64,000 bases of DNA, taken from Cyclobacteriaceae bacterium (GTDB lineage Bacteria > Bacteroidota > Bacteroidia > Cytophagales > Cyclobacteriaceae). The stretch is taken from contig JANQEU010000055.1 of assembly GCA_028278225.1 (NCBI GenBank), forward strand, positions 1 through 64,000, written 5' to 3'. The translations under genes were made by a program, and so were the position numbers. This document shows, one piece after another, positions 43,584 to 53,113 of the stretch. The notes beneath the pieces are model-generated. The model was given only the letters and a program-made list of their open reading frames with translations. It ran no database searches and was not told the DNA's origin. Numbering within the stretch: the first letter of the stretch is position 1; each line of letters opens with the position of its first letter.

Positions 43584-45935
43584 TCATTCGTCCCGCAGGC
43601 TGTTTACCGGGTTTTGAAGAGCTGTACGAACGGTTTTCCAGGAAACGGTAATCAGGCCGATGAGGAGCGCCAGCACTCCGGAAAGGATAAAAAGCCATGG
43701 GTCAATTGATACGCGGTATGCATAATCCAGCAACCATCGATCCACGACAAAATATGAGATCGGCGCCGCCACCAGGAAAGCCAGTACTATAGGTTTGGCA
43801 AAGTTTCCGGATAGCAGCGAAGTGATGTTGACAATGGTAGCTCCCAGTACCCTGCGTATCCCGATTTCTTTTACTTTTTGCTCAACTATAAAAACGGATA
43901 AGCCGTAAAGACCAAGGCAGGAAATTATCATGGCCAGTACATTAAACAAAAGCAGTGATTTGGATAAGGTCTTTTCCTTTTCCACCAGCCGCTCGAAATT
44001 TTCGTCCAGAAAGTAGTAACTGAATGCAGCTTCGGAATTTAACTCATCCCAGAGTTCATTGGCAGTCGTAATTAATCGACCGGGATCAGAACCTGTGAAC
44101 TTGATGGCTAGATTTGGACCGTTTTCCTTCAAAAAGATCGCGCCGGGCTGAATTGACCTTTGCAGGCTTTCAAAGTTGAAATCACTGACAACTCCGATCA
44201 CACGAAACTTTCCGTCATTGAGTCGCGCTCCGATCGGCTCTTTCAGAGCAAGTGCTTTCACTGCGGACTCATTTAATAATACCGCCGATGAATCCGTCGC
44301 CAAATCAGCAGAAAAATTACGCCCGTCCAAAAGGCGATAGCCAAGGCAGGGGATTGTTGTCTCATCACCGTAAAAAGCCTTGATACTGAGGCTTTTTTCC
44401 ATTTCTTCCGTCTTCAGATTGTGAATGTAAAGTGAATTATCTGCCGGAACTTTGTGAATGTTACTTATGTAGGACACCTCCGGCAATTTCCGCAGTTCCT
44501 GCATCAGGTAATCACTATGGTCCGATACCCGGTTAAGATTTCTGATTATCATAACATTGGAGGTATCAAATCCCAGATCTTTATTTTGAATGAAAGAAAG
44601 CTGTTTGTAGACGAAGAAGGAAACAACCAGCAAACTGATTGATATAACGAATTGGAAAAATACCAGGCCGCCACGCAGTACGCCTTTTTCACCGGGTGAC
44701 TGTGTGCCTTTCAAAATTCTGACCGGCTGATACTTCGTGATGTAAAAAGCGGGATAGATACCTGCCAGTAAGCCAAGCGCCAGTGACGCCAGCGATATTA
44801 CGATCAACTGGCCGGGATGCACAAATAATGTTTCCAGTAACTCCGTCTGAGTAATTCGCTCAAATGCTTCCAGAAAGAGTTCCGCTACCAAAATAGCCAG
44901 CAAACTGCCGATGGAAAACAACACCATGGACTCCACAAGAAATTGACCCACTAATTGCTTTCGACTGGTTCCGAGTGTCTTCCTGATCCCCACTTCCTTC
45001 GCCCGCTGTGATGCCCGTGCAGTTGTAACATTCACAAAATTTATGGAAGCCAGCACCAGGATGAGCACGGCAATGCCGGCAAAAATGCGGGTCTTCTGGT
45101 AGTTTCCGGGAGCCGAAATCTCAAATTTCATGGTTGATCTCAGATGAATGTCGGTAATTGCCATGGGCAGGAGTTTGTAGATACCGGAGGCCAGCCACTC
45201 CTCATAAGGAGTTTCATTGCCAATTTCCGGGTGTATCTTCTCCTTCATGAGATCTGCCAGGATATTCTCCAGCGCTATTTCGGGCTCCGGGTCATCAATC
45301 TTTGCATAGACATATGATGAAGCGGATAACCATCTCCGCACGGAGGATGTTTCGGTAGTGCTGATCCAAAGTTCGGCAGGGATATGAGAGGGCCGATTGC
45401 CATCAACCACTCCCGTGATCGCATATGTTTTTTCATCCAGGGTGAATGTTTTGCCCACCGAATTGGAGGTCCCGAAAAGTCTCTCAGATGCACGATGGGT
45501 GATCACAGCCGTATTAGGCCGTTTCAGGGCGTCCGACCTGTCCCCATGTAAAAACCCGTATGAAAAAACTTCAAAAAACTGTGGATCCGCAATAAATGTT
45601 TCCTGTGAAGAAGCCGTGACATTATCAATGATGATGTCCTTCTTCCCCATGTCATCCAGCCGGGTGACCTGTGATACTTTAGGGTATTCTTTCAATTCAT
45701 TTTCAAGTCGTACAGGACCCTTGGCCATGTCCCCGATGTTGTAGAAATTAACGCCGATCCGGAAGATCTTATCGCGATCATCAAAATGCCGGTCGTAGCT
45801 AAACTCCTGGTAAACCCAGGTACCTATTACGATGACGCTTGCAAGGCCAAGCGTCAACCCCAGAATATTGACAAACGAGTAGGTAAAATGTCGGATTACT
45901 GTACGGAAAGAGACTTTAAGGTAATTTCGGAGCAT
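43584..45935 (-). CDS. MacB/FtsX-type ABC permease without prefix
   Basis: A 783-residue protein from the ATG at 45935, which gives the usual MLRNYLKVSFRTV start. A longer frame to 46097 adds 54 residues unlike any permease. It has two MacB-like periplasmic/FtsX sets (RASQRAKEVGIRKTLGTS; KVKEIGIRRVLGAT) ending NPVNSLRDE. It has no PadR gene of its own; it is divergent from the PadR gene at 46207 and may share its control region. Positions 45936-46146 between them contain nothing else I can name. Confidence 0.87.
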   Translation of the reverse strand: MLRNYLKVSFRTVIRHFTYSFVNILGLTLGLASVIVIGTWVYQEFSYDRHFDDRDKIFRIGVNFYNIGDMAKGPVRLENELKEYPKVSQVTRLDDMGKKDIIIDNVTASSQETFIADPQFFEVFSYGFLHGDRSDALKRPNTAVITHRASERLFGTSNSVGKTFTLDEKTYAITGVVDGNRPSHIPAELWISTTETSSVRRWLSASSYVYAKIDDPEPEIALENILADLMKEKIHPEIGNETPYEEWLASGIYKLLPMAITDIHLRSTMKFEISAPGNYQKTRIFAGIAVLILVLASINFVNVTTARASQRAKEVGIRKTLGTSRKQLVGQFLVESMVLFSIGSLLAILVAELFLEAFERITQTELLETLFVHPGQLIVISLASLALGLLAGIYPAFYITKYQPVRILKGTQSPGEKGVLRGGLVFFQFVISISLLVVSFFVYKQLSFIQNKDLGFDTSNVMIIRNLNRVSDHSDYLMQELRKLPEVSYISNIHKVPADNSLYIHNLKTEEMEKSLSIKAFYGDETTIPCLGYRLLDGRNFSADLATDSSAVLLNESAVKALALKEPIGARLNDGKFRVIGVVSDFNFESLQRSIQPGAIFLKENGPNLAIKFTGSDPGRLITTANELWDELNSEAAFSYYFLDENFERLVEKEKTLSKSLLLFNVLAMIISCLGLYGLSVFIVEQKVKEIGIRRVLGATIVNITSLLSGNFAKPIVLAFLVAAPISYFVVDRWLLDYAYRVSIDPWLFILSGVLALLIGLITVSWKTVRTALQNPVNSLRDE

Positions 45936-46146
45936 GATTACTAGCGGCCATTGGTCTAAGGGTGGATTTGCCAAATACCATGCCACAGGGCTTTTTGGCG
46001 GGTTATGCGGGGAATGACAATACTTTACTCCGGTATTTATGCCTTTAATGACCGATTTTGAACAATGACATTGTCCAGTTTCGAATAACCGGATCAACTA
46101 CAGTGAAATTTAAAATTGAGTCCGAATTCGACTGAATTTAATAAAA

Positions 46147-46198
46147 ACTGCAATTGCGAATAAAATAATGTAACTATATTTACTGCAATTACGAATAA
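46147..46198 (+). promoter_or_regulatory. PadR operator, direct repeat
   Basis: ACTGCAATTGCGAATAA (46147-46163) and ACTGCAATTACGAATAA (46182-46198) are identical at 16 of 17 positions and begin 35 bp apart. They lie just before the PadR start at 46207. They are direct, unlike the inverted repeats at the other two PadR genes. Confidence 0.6.
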
Positions 46199-46206
46199 TA
46201 TATTAA

Positions 46207-46545
46207 ATGAAGAAAACTAAACTCGGTGAATTCGAAGAACTGGTGCTGCTGACGGTAGCCGTCCTGCAGGAAAATGCATATGGTGTGGAGATCAAACGGG
46301 AGCTGGAGGAGCGCCTGAATGAGCGCCTGAGTGTAGGCTCCATACAGTCGGCGCTTAAACGTATGGAAGAAAAAGGATTCCTCACCTCGGTATTTGGGGA
46401 ATCCACCCGAAAAAGGGGTGGCAAACGAAAACGGATCTATAACGCTACCCCCTATGCGCACCGTGTTCTGCAGGAAATGAAAGACGTCCGTTCACGGTTA
46501 TGGGAAGCGATTCCACAGCCAATTACCACTTTTCAGACATTATGA
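46207..46545 (+). CDS. PadR-family regulator
   Basis: A 112-residue PadR protein (KTKLGEFEELVLLTVAVLQE, SVGSIQSALKRMEEKGFLTS, KRKRIYNATPYAHRVL). Its stop overlaps the permease start (ATGA at 46542-46545), so both are coupled. It may also regulate the divergent permease at 45935. Confidence 0.9.
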   Translation: MKKTKLGEFEELVLLTVAVLQENAYGVEIKRELEERLNERLSVGSIQSALKRMEEKGFLTSVFGESTRKRGGKRKRIYNATPYAHRVLQEMKDVRSRLWEAIPQPITTFQTL

Positions 46546-49184
46546 AGACTGAACAGGTCCAAATGCCTCCAAAATGGCCACTGAAGTTTCTAAGACTCAT
46601 TCTTAAAAAAGAGTACCTGGAGGAGATAGAAGGAGACATGCTGGAGGTGTTTCAGGATGACCTGGAAAGCGCTCCGTCAAAGGCCAGGATCAGGTACACG
46701 CTCCAGGTGCTGAAACTGATCCGTCCAAAGCTTGTAAAAGGACTTTCAACGATACAAAAACCTCATTACTACGACATGTTCAAAACATATTTCACTACGG
46801 CGCTGCGCAATCTTATCAAGCGTAAAACCCATACCGCCATCAACATATCAGGACTCGCAATCGCCATGGCCATCAGTATGCTTATCATCCTCTTTCTGAT
46901 CGATCAGGACAGAATGGATGAGCACAACCCCCGGGCAGGCAGCATTTACAGGCTGACAACCGAGTTCTTTGACGAATCCCGAAATCGCAACATTTCCCAC
47001 GGCACAACGCCTTATGAACTTGCCGAAGTAATAAAGTTTAATGTAGAAGATGTCGAGGATGCTTCTCAAATAGTAAAGGGTAATGGCAATATCAAATTCA
47101 AAGACAAGGTTTTTGGGTACAGAGGGTTATACGTGTCCCCCAATTTCCTTGGCTTTTTCGAATATGATCTGCTAAGTGGTAACAGGGGAATGGCTCTGCA
47201 ATCCGGAAATGTTGTCCTGTCTGTCGAATTGGCGGAGAAGCTTTTCAGTCAGGTGGATCCGGTCGGTCAACTGGTGGAACTGATTGATATCGGAAGTTTC
47301 GTGGTTTCGGGGGTGGTTGATAGTGAAGCCGTAAAATCCCACCTCAGGTTTGATTTATTATTGCCGGGTGAGGTTTTTGCCGCAGGCAACAAACACCTCC
47401 TTTCTGACTGGGGCGCGGGATGGAAGCGATTTTATAATTATTTCAAACTGAAAGAAAAAGCTTCACCTGATCCGCTGCTTGTATATGCCAATGACCTGGA
47501 CTCAAAATTCCCGGCAGAAGAAAAAGCCCTGTACAGCTTTGGCATTCAGCGATTGGATAAAATTAATCTGGGCCGTGTGGTGCGAAATGAGGTGGGCCTT
47601 ACCACTCCGGGAATGGTGCTCTACTTTTTCATTGTTCTTGCCCTGGTTTTGATGCTTTCCGCAAGTTTCAACTACATGAACCTGTCGATCGCCAGGGGAC
47701 TGAGAAGGGCTAAAGAAGTGGGCATAAGAAAGATCACGGGTGCCGGAAAAATGCAGATCATCATGCAGTTTCTGGTCGAGGCCCAGCTGGTCATGTTTTG
47801 TGCATTGATATTTGCCTTTCTTTTGCTCCAGGTGCTCGTACCCACTTTCAACAACCTGAAAATTCTGAGGGACATAGACGGAGCGATCACACTGGATTTT
47901 AATTCAAACGTAATTGTGTATCTCGTATTCATAGCTTTTGCGGTGGTCGTAGGGTTGGTATCCGGTATTTATCCCGCGTTGTATCTTGCGTCATTCAAAT
48001 CACTGTCGGTACTCAAGGGTCCGAATCATAAGGGGAAATCCTCTTTTATTTTCAGGAAGATACTTGTTTTCATACAATACACCTTTTCGATCATCTTCAT
48101 CATTACAACCATTATCCTGTATCAGCAGGCCCAAATTATTGTGAAAACCAATTACGGATTTAATCATGCCAATGTGATGAACGTGAACATCAAAGACCTG
48201 CCTTATCCGGAGATGAGGAACGAACTGATGAAACGCAGTGAAATAAAGGGTGTTTCTGCTGTATCGGATCTGCCGGTACTTTCCAGTTTGGAAGAAGTGG
48301 ATTTGGTAAATAAAGAGATGGGACCGGAAACGATAAAATCCTTCCTGGTTTCAATGGATCCTTTTGCCATTGACAATCTTGAACTGCAGCTGGTCTCGGG
48401 GCGTAATTTTAGACCCGGACTGAAAAGTGATAAAGAACAGGCGGTCATCGTGAACGAAAAGGCCATCACCATGTTAGGCTATGCCGATGCCGGGTCGGCT
48501 TTGCATCAGACCATTGAGCTCATCCGCGAGCTCCCTACGGGTCAGGAAACTATCAAAAAGAAAATCGTTGGAGTGGTCAGAGACTTCAGACATCAATTTG
48601 TGATGATCGAAAGCGGCCCGCTCGTCATGGATTACGATCCCGACCGGTTGAGTATCATGAACATCCGGTTCGAAGGTTCCGACACCGAAATGGTGGCGGC
48701 AGTTGTGGAAAATATCTGGCGTGAATTTGACAGTTCACATCCTTTTCAGTATGACCTCTATTCTTACGACATTTCGGACATTGATGATGAGTTTATCGAC
48801 ATTGTTCACATAGTCGGATTGATTTCGGCCATTGCGATCATTATCGCCTGTCTCGGACAATTCAGTATGGTCCTCCACCATGTGCAACTCAAGGTGAAGG
48901 AAATCGGTATTCGCAAGGTCCTGGGATCAAATCTGTCCGGTTTAATGTTGCTGTTATCGAAAGAATTTTTGGTGATCATCCTTCTGGCAATTCTTGTGGC
49001 TATCCCCGTTGCCTGGAGGATCAATGCATTCTGGACGGGTAAAATATTTGAGTCCCCTGAAGTCTCCGTGATCAACATTTCGGTGGGAGTTGCCATTGTA
49101 TTTTTACTGGCAATGCTGACAATATTTTCCACAGTACGTCGTGCCGTTCATGCCAACCCGGTCGAATCGTTAAAATATGAGTAA
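46542..49184 (+). CDS. MacB/FtsX-type ABC permease with prefix domain
   Basis: An 880-residue protein from the ATG at 46542, which overlaps the PadR stop by 4 bp. A frame starting at 46500 lies inside the PadR gene. Residues 1-70 form the prefix (PPKWPLKFLRLILKKEYLEE, IEGDMLEVFQDDL). Two MacB/FtsX sets follow (RGLRRAKEVGIRKITGAG; QLKVKEIGIRKVLGSN), ending NPVESLKYE. It completes a cluster of four such permeases. Confidence 0.88.
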   Translation: MKTEQVQMPPKWPLKFLRLILKKEYLEEIEGDMLEVFQDDLESAPSKARIRYTLQVLKLIRPKLVKGLSTIQKPHYYDMFKTYFTTALRNLIKRKTHTAINISGLAIAMAISMLIILFLIDQDRMDEHNPRAGSIYRLTTEFFDESRNRNISHGTTPYELAEVIKFNVEDVEDASQIVKGNGNIKFKDKVFGYRGLYVSPNFLGFFEYDLLSGNRGMALQSGNVVLSVELAEKLFSQVDPVGQLVELIDIGSFVVSGVVDSEAVKSHLRFDLLLPGEVFAAGNKHLLSDWGAGWKRFYNYFKLKEKASPDPLLVYANDLDSKFPAEEKALYSFGIQRLDKINLGRVVRNEVGLTTPGMVLYFFIVLALVLMLSASFNYMNLSIARGLRRAKEVGIRKITGAGKMQIIMQFLVEAQLVMFCALIFAFLLLQVLVPTFNNLKILRDIDGAITLDFNSNVIVYLVFIAFAVVVGLVSGIYPALYLASFKSLSVLKGPNHKGKSSFIFRKILVFIQYTFSIIFIITTIILYQQAQIIVKTNYGFNHANVMNVNIKDLPYPEMRNELMKRSEIKGVSAVSDLPVLSSLEEVDLVNKEMGPETIKSFLVSMDPFAIDNLELQLVSGRNFRPGLKSDKEQAVIVNEKAITMLGYADAGSALHQTIELIRELPTGQETIKKKIVGVVRDFRHQFVMIESGPLVMDYDPDRLSIMNIRFEGSDTEMVAAVVENIWREFDSSHPFQYDLYSYDISDIDDEFIDIVHIVGLISAIAIIIACLGQFSMVLHHVQLKVKEIGIRKVLGSNLSGLMLLLSKEFLVIILLAILVAIPVAWRINAFWTGKIFESPEVSVINISVGVAIVFLLAMLTIFSTVRRAVHANPVESLKYE

Positions 49185-49253
49185 CCGGAGACTGGTAACC
49201 AGGCAGAAACGCCGTAGTGTAGATCGACCGGTAAAAAATAATTAAGAAGGAGC

Positions 49254-49502
49254 TCAGTTATTCAGCTCATCCAGATCGCCGGTCTGCTTCAGGTAGTCAA
49301 GCGTTTTATGTGCTTCATTTTCATCAATGATGCTAATGGCAACACCCACATGAACAAGCACATAATCATCAACTTTCGCATCGGGCAGCATGAAAAGATT
49401 GATCTCCTTCATGATCCCGCCAAATGAAACTTTAGCCGTACGCAGCAACGGATCGGATGCAGCGTCTATCGACTTTATTTTTCCGGGAATAGCCAGACAC
49501 AT
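49254..49502 (-). CDS. hypC: hydrogenase maturation protein HypC
   Basis: An 82-residue protein starting MCLAIPGKI, the invariant HypC N-terminus. Cys2 binds the Fe(CN)2CO precursor and delivers it with HypD to the large subunit. A conserved DYVLVHVGVAI segment is present. It is the last gene of the leftward hyp operon, 3 bp after hypB. Confidence 0.95.
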   Translation of the reverse strand: MCLAIPGKIKSIDAASDPLLRTAKVSFGGIMKEINLFMLPDAKVDDYVLVHVGVAISIIDENEAHKTLDYLKQTGDLDELNN

Positions 49503-49505
49503 GTT

Positions 49506-50282
49506 TCAGGCAACAGTTTCAGGTAAATGATGCTTCAGCCAATGACACCACTCATCCAGATTATCTCCTTTTGTAGCTGAGAGCTCAATGAATTTGATTT
49601 TCGGATTAACCTGAAGCGCGTATTCCTTAGCCTTGTCCATATCAAAATCAAGATAAGGAAGCAGGTCAACTTTATTGATCACGCAAACCTGGGACGTAAC
49701 AAACATGTTGGGATACTTGATCGGTTTATCTTCACCCTCGGTCACACTCATGATCACCACCCTGTGCGTCTCTCCCAGATCAAACAATGAAGGACAAACC
49801 AGGTTACCGACATTCTCGATGATAAGCAAACTATCCTCTTCAGGCTTTAGCTGATGGATAGCATTGTGCACCATGTTCGCGTCCAGGTGACATCCGTTCC
49901 CCGTGTTGACCTGTACCACAGGTGTTCCCGTTGCATCAATCCGGTTTGCATCATTCAACGTTTGCTGATCGCCTTCTATCACATAAATTTTGGTATCAGC
50001 CAAAGATAGGATCGTCTTTTCAAGCAAAGTGGTTTTCCCGGAACCGGGAGAGCTGACCAGGTTTACGCAAAAGATATTTTTGGCCTCCATGTACCCGCGG
50101 TTTCGTTCTGCCAGCAAATTATTTTGCGACAGTACATCCTGCTCCACCGATATGGTGCGTTCATGAGAATGATGGTGGTCATGATGATGATCGTGGCCAT
50201 GATGATGGTCATGAACCGTTTCCTGACCAGGTTTTTGAATCCTGACTTGAGTATCATCGTCGCATCCGCAGGTCGCACACAT
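49506..50282 (-). CDS. hypB: hydrogenase nickel-insertion GTPase HypB
   Basis: A 258-residue protein. It starts with the CxxCGC high-affinity nickel site (MCATCGCDDD), followed by a histidine-rich stretch of about 20 residues (HDHHHGHDHHHDHHHSH), which is a nickel store. A SIMIBI GTPase follows (SSPGSGKTTLLEKT Walker A, VIEGDQQT, LLIIENVGNLVCP, INKVDLLPY). It works with HypA to load nickel into the large subunit. The gene is 11 bp from hypA. Confidence 0.95.
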   Translation of the reverse strand: MCATCGCDDDTQVRIQKPGQETVHDHHHGHDHHHDHHHSHERTISVEQDVLSQNNLLAERNRGYMEAKNIFCVNLVSSPGSGKTTLLEKTILSLADTKIYVIEGDQQTLNDANRIDATGTPVVQVNTGNGCHLDANMVHNAIHQLKPEEDSLLIIENVGNLVCPSLFDLGETHRVVIMSVTEGEDKPIKYPNMFVTSQVCVINKVDLLPYLDFDMDKAKEYALQVNPKIKFIELSATKGDNLDEWCHWLKHHLPETVA

Positions 50283-50293
50283 AGTTCTGAATT

Positions 50294-50635
50294 TTAAATG
50301 ACAGTTAAAGATTCAACAAAAAACTCTTTCCCCTGGTAGATATCCTTGAAAAAAGATTCGCAATCCGGACAAGGATCATACAGGTGATGGATGTCAAAGT
50401 CGTGCCCGCAATCCAGGCATTTGGCCTTGCCGGGTACGGTCTTAACATCCTTTTTCGCACTTTCCAAAACCGAATCTTTTACCGCCGCCGGCCATGCAAA
50501 GTCAAAAGCATCGTTTTCTACCCCGGCACATTCACCGATCTTCAGAGAGATGGAAGTGACCCTTTCGGCCTGTGCTTTTTTTACCTCTCTTTCTGCTATA
50601 TCAACAATATTCAGTGCCAGGGACAGTTCGTGCAT
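50294..50635 (-). CDS. hypA: hydrogenase nickel-insertion protein HypA
   Basis: A 113-residue protein beginning MHELSLALNIVDIAE. The N-terminal MHE provides the nickel ligands, so the ATG at 50635 is the start rather than one 17 codons earlier. It has the zinc site CLDCGHDFDIHHLYDPCPDC with CxxC pairs. The ATG overlaps the stop of the small membrane protein by one base (TAATG). Confidence 0.95.
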   Translation of the reverse strand: MHELSLALNIVDIAEREVKKAQAERVTSISLKIGECAGVENDAFDFAWPAAVKDSVLESAKKDVKTVPGKAKCLDCGHDFDIHHLYDPCPDCESFFKDIYQGKEFFVESLTVI

Positions 50636-50835
50636 TACGCTGATTTTTTGGCAAATTTTCTTTGAATCAGGTAAATACCCACGCACAGTACCAGGACAAC
50701 AGGTATTGAGTGGCCGGGAGAAAGCAAATAATGGCGGACGCCTTCCGTGGCAACTCCATGCCCCTCATGTCCATAAGTTAAAAACGGACTTAGCATCAAA
50801 ATGCCAAACAGGATTTTCAACAACAATTTGTTCAT
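50635..50835 (-). CDS. small membrane protein in the hyp operon
   Basis: A 66-residue protein read from the ATG at 50835 (MNKLLLKILFGILMLSPFLT signal-like helix). It is followed by a His-containing segment YGHEGHGVATEGVRHYLL, then SPGHSIPVVLVLCVGIYLIQ as a second helix and a basic end. It is coupled to hypA by a one-base overlap and lies 97 bp after hypE. Not a known Hyp protein. The His/Gly-rich outer segment is reminiscent of metal handling (compare HupE-like nickel permeases), but this is only a suggestion. Confidence 0.65.
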   Translation of the reverse strand: MNKLLLKILFGILMLSPFLTYGHEGHGVATEGVRHYLLSPGHSIPVVLVLCVGIYLIQRKFAKKSA

Positions 50836-50932
50836 ATCTCTTTTCTTTTTTAAATCTGAATGATGCTCCAATTTCAGTGGTTTATATGTCAACTTTTATG
50901 ATTTACATCAAAAAATCTAATGAGATTTTGAT

Positions 50933-51976
50933 CTAGCAGATTCTCGGCAATTGCTCTCCGGGTAACATATTCACCACGCGTTTCCCACCTATCTTGCTGT
51001 GCAAGACAACCTGCCCGAAATGTGATTCAACTACTTCCCCGATTATTCTGGCATTTTTACAGGTCTCGAATGTCCTCAACTTATCCAGCGCCTGTTCCGA
51101 AACCTCAGCCTTGACAAACCCCACAAACAAACCCTCATTTGCTACATAAAGCGGATCCAGCCCCAGTAACTCACAGGCGCCTCCAACCTCCTCATTGATT
51201 GGCAGCTCTTTTTCGAAGATCTCCACCCCTATTTTACAGCTTTTCGCAATTTCGGCCAGGACAGTAGCCACACCTCCACGTGTAGGGTCCCGCAGGAGGT
51301 GAATAGCCCTTCCAAACTCATCCAGCAAACCCCTGACCGGCTCATCCAATGGCGCCGTATCGGAGATTATTTCCGTCTCAAACTCCAGTCCTTCCCGGAC
51401 AGACATAATTGCTACCCCATGTCTTGCTAACTCCCCATTCACAATGATCTTATCTCCCACCTCAATATTCCCGGCGCTGATCGATGCATCGGGATGTATC
51501 GGACCTATCCCGGTTGTATTTATAAAGATCTTGTCCCCTTTACCTTTTTCGACAACTTTGGTGTCACCGGTGACTATCTGCACATTTGCGTTTTCAGCGG
51601 CATACTTCATTGTAACCAGGATGTCCCAAAACTCTTCCATCATCAGCCCTTCTTCGAGGATGAATCCAACTGAAATATATTCCGGAATTCCCCCGCACAT
51701 GGCAATGTCATTGATAGTCCCGTTTATGGCAAGATCTCCGATATTCCCGCCGGGAAAAAAGATCGGTGAAACCACAAAACTATCAGTGGTGAAAGCGGTT
51801 TTTCCTGACGTATTGATCACTGCGCCATCATGCCGTTCATGGAGGATTTTATTATCGAAAAGGTTGAAAACACCGGAATCCAAAAGTTTGTTTGTCAACA
51901 ACCCACCGCTTCCGTGACCCAGGGTGATCATATCAAAGTCAAGTTTCGGCAACGGACAGTCTAATCGTACTTTCAT
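50933..51976 (-). CDS. hypE: hydrogenase maturation protein HypE
   Basis: A 347-residue protein of the PurM/HypE fold (ITLGHGSGGLLTNKLLD, FTTDSFVVSPIFFPGGNIGD, LLRDPTRGGVATVLAE) ending in LPRIC. The C-terminal cysteine accepts a carbamoyl group from HypF and is dehydrated to a thiocyanate that supplies the cyanide ligands. It is 3 bp downstream of hypD. Confidence 0.96.
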   Translation of the reverse strand: MKVRLDCPLPKLDFDMITLGHGSGGLLTNKLLDSGVFNLFDNKILHERHDGAVINTSGKTAFTTDSFVVSPIFFPGGNIGDLAINGTINDIAMCGGIPEYISVGFILEEGLMMEEFWDILVTMKYAAENANVQIVTGDTKVVEKGKGDKIFINTTGIGPIHPDASISAGNIEVGDKIIVNGELARHGVAIMSVREGLEFETEIISDTAPLDEPVRGLLDEFGRAIHLLRDPTRGGVATVLAEIAKSCKIGVEIFEKELPINEEVGGACELLGLDPLYVANEGLFVGFVKAEVSEQALDKLRTFETCKNARIIGEVVESHFGQVVLHSKIGGKRVVNMLPGEQLPRIC

Positions 51977-51979
51977 AAG

Positions 51980-53077
51980 TCAGGCCTTTTCTGTCGTATT
52001 TGAGTAATGATAGTAGGCAGCGCAGGCCCCTTCCGAAGAAACCATCGGGGCTCCTAACGGATTCTCAGGGGAACATCCCCTGGCAAATTCGGGGCAATCA
52101 GGTGGTTTCTTGATACCTTTCAATACCTGGCCGGCTATACACGCCGGGTTTTCCACAGCATGCTCAATATGAATATCGAATTTGCGTTTTGCATCATATG
52201 GGCTGTATTTCTTTTTGATCTCATATCCGCTACCGGGTATTGTACCGATTCCGCGCCACTCCCGGTCAGCCACCTCAAATACCTCAAAGATCGTCTGTTG
52301 GGCTTCAGGATTTCCTTCAGGCCTGATCACCCGGCTGTACTGGTTCTCCAGTTTGCTTTCTCCGCTTTCCAGTTGCTTTAGGGTCATTAAGATCCCCTGC
52401 AATAAATCGACGGGCTCAAACCCCGTAGCGACAATCGGCACGTTGTATTTTTCGACAAGAGGCCCATATTCCTGCAATCCCATTATCGTACACACATGCC
52501 CGGCTGCCAAAAACCCCTGGATCCGGCTTTCCGGATCGTTAATGACTGCCTCGATGGCTGGCGGAACAAGGACGTGGGACGGGAGAATGGAATAATTGGT
52601 CAAACCCAGTTTCTCAGCTTGTATCACTGACAGCGCGTTTGCCGGCGCCGTTGTTTCAAAACCTACGGCAAAAAATACCACTTCCAGCTCCGGGTGCCGG
52701 CGGGCAAACTGTACAGCCTCAAGGGGAGAGTACAGGATCCTGATATCTGCTCCTTTGGCCTTCGATTCCAGCAAACTTCTTTTGCTACCCGGTACCCGCA
52801 ACATATCCCCGAAAGAACAAAGTGTCACCCGTCTCTCCTCGGCAAGATAAACCGCCTGATCGATGAGGTTAAGAGGGGTAACGCAAACCGGACAGCCCGG
52901 CCCATGGATCAGGGTGATTTCAGCGGGCAGAATGTTAAGAATTCCATTTTTTACCAGGCTATGCGTCTGACCACCACACACCTCCATTATATTCCAGTGG
53001 TTTTTTGTGACCTTCCGGATCTCCTCAATATAATATTTGACCCGCTCGGGATCCCTGTATTCATCCAGGTGTTTCAT
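51980..53077 (-). CDS. hypD: hydrogenase maturation protein HypD
   Basis: A 365-residue protein with the HypD signatures MEVCGGQTHSLVKNGI, LIHGPGCPVCVTP and FFAVGFETTAPANA, plus C-terminal cysteines for the [4Fe-4S] cluster (FARGCSPENPLGAPMVSSEG). It is the scaffold on which the Fe(CN)2CO unit is assembled, together with HypC. It lies 36 bp after hypF. Confidence 0.96.
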   Translation of the reverse strand: MKHLDEYRDPERVKYYIEEIRKVTKNHWNIMEVCGGQTHSLVKNGILNILPAEITLIHGPGCPVCVTPLNLIDQAVYLAEERRVTLCSFGDMLRVPGSKRSLLESKAKGADIRILYSPLEAVQFARRHPELEVVFFAVGFETTAPANALSVIQAEKLGLTNYSILPSHVLVPPAIEAVINDPESRIQGFLAAGHVCTIMGLQEYGPLVEKYNVPIVATGFEPVDLLQGILMTLKQLESGESKLENQYSRVIRPEGNPEAQQTIFEVFEVADREWRGIGTIPGSGYEIKKKYSPYDAKRKFDIHIEHAVENPACIAGQVLKGIKKPPDCPEFARGCSPENPLGAPMVSSEGACAAYYHYSNTTEKA

Positions 53078-53113
53078 GCTACAATTTTGGATTTTTGATC
53101 TTTCTCATTTCAA

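Noticed and set aside
45936-46097. 54-residue N-terminal extension of the third permease
   Set aside because: Unlike any permease start; the ATG at 45935 gives the conserved MLRNYLKV beginning.
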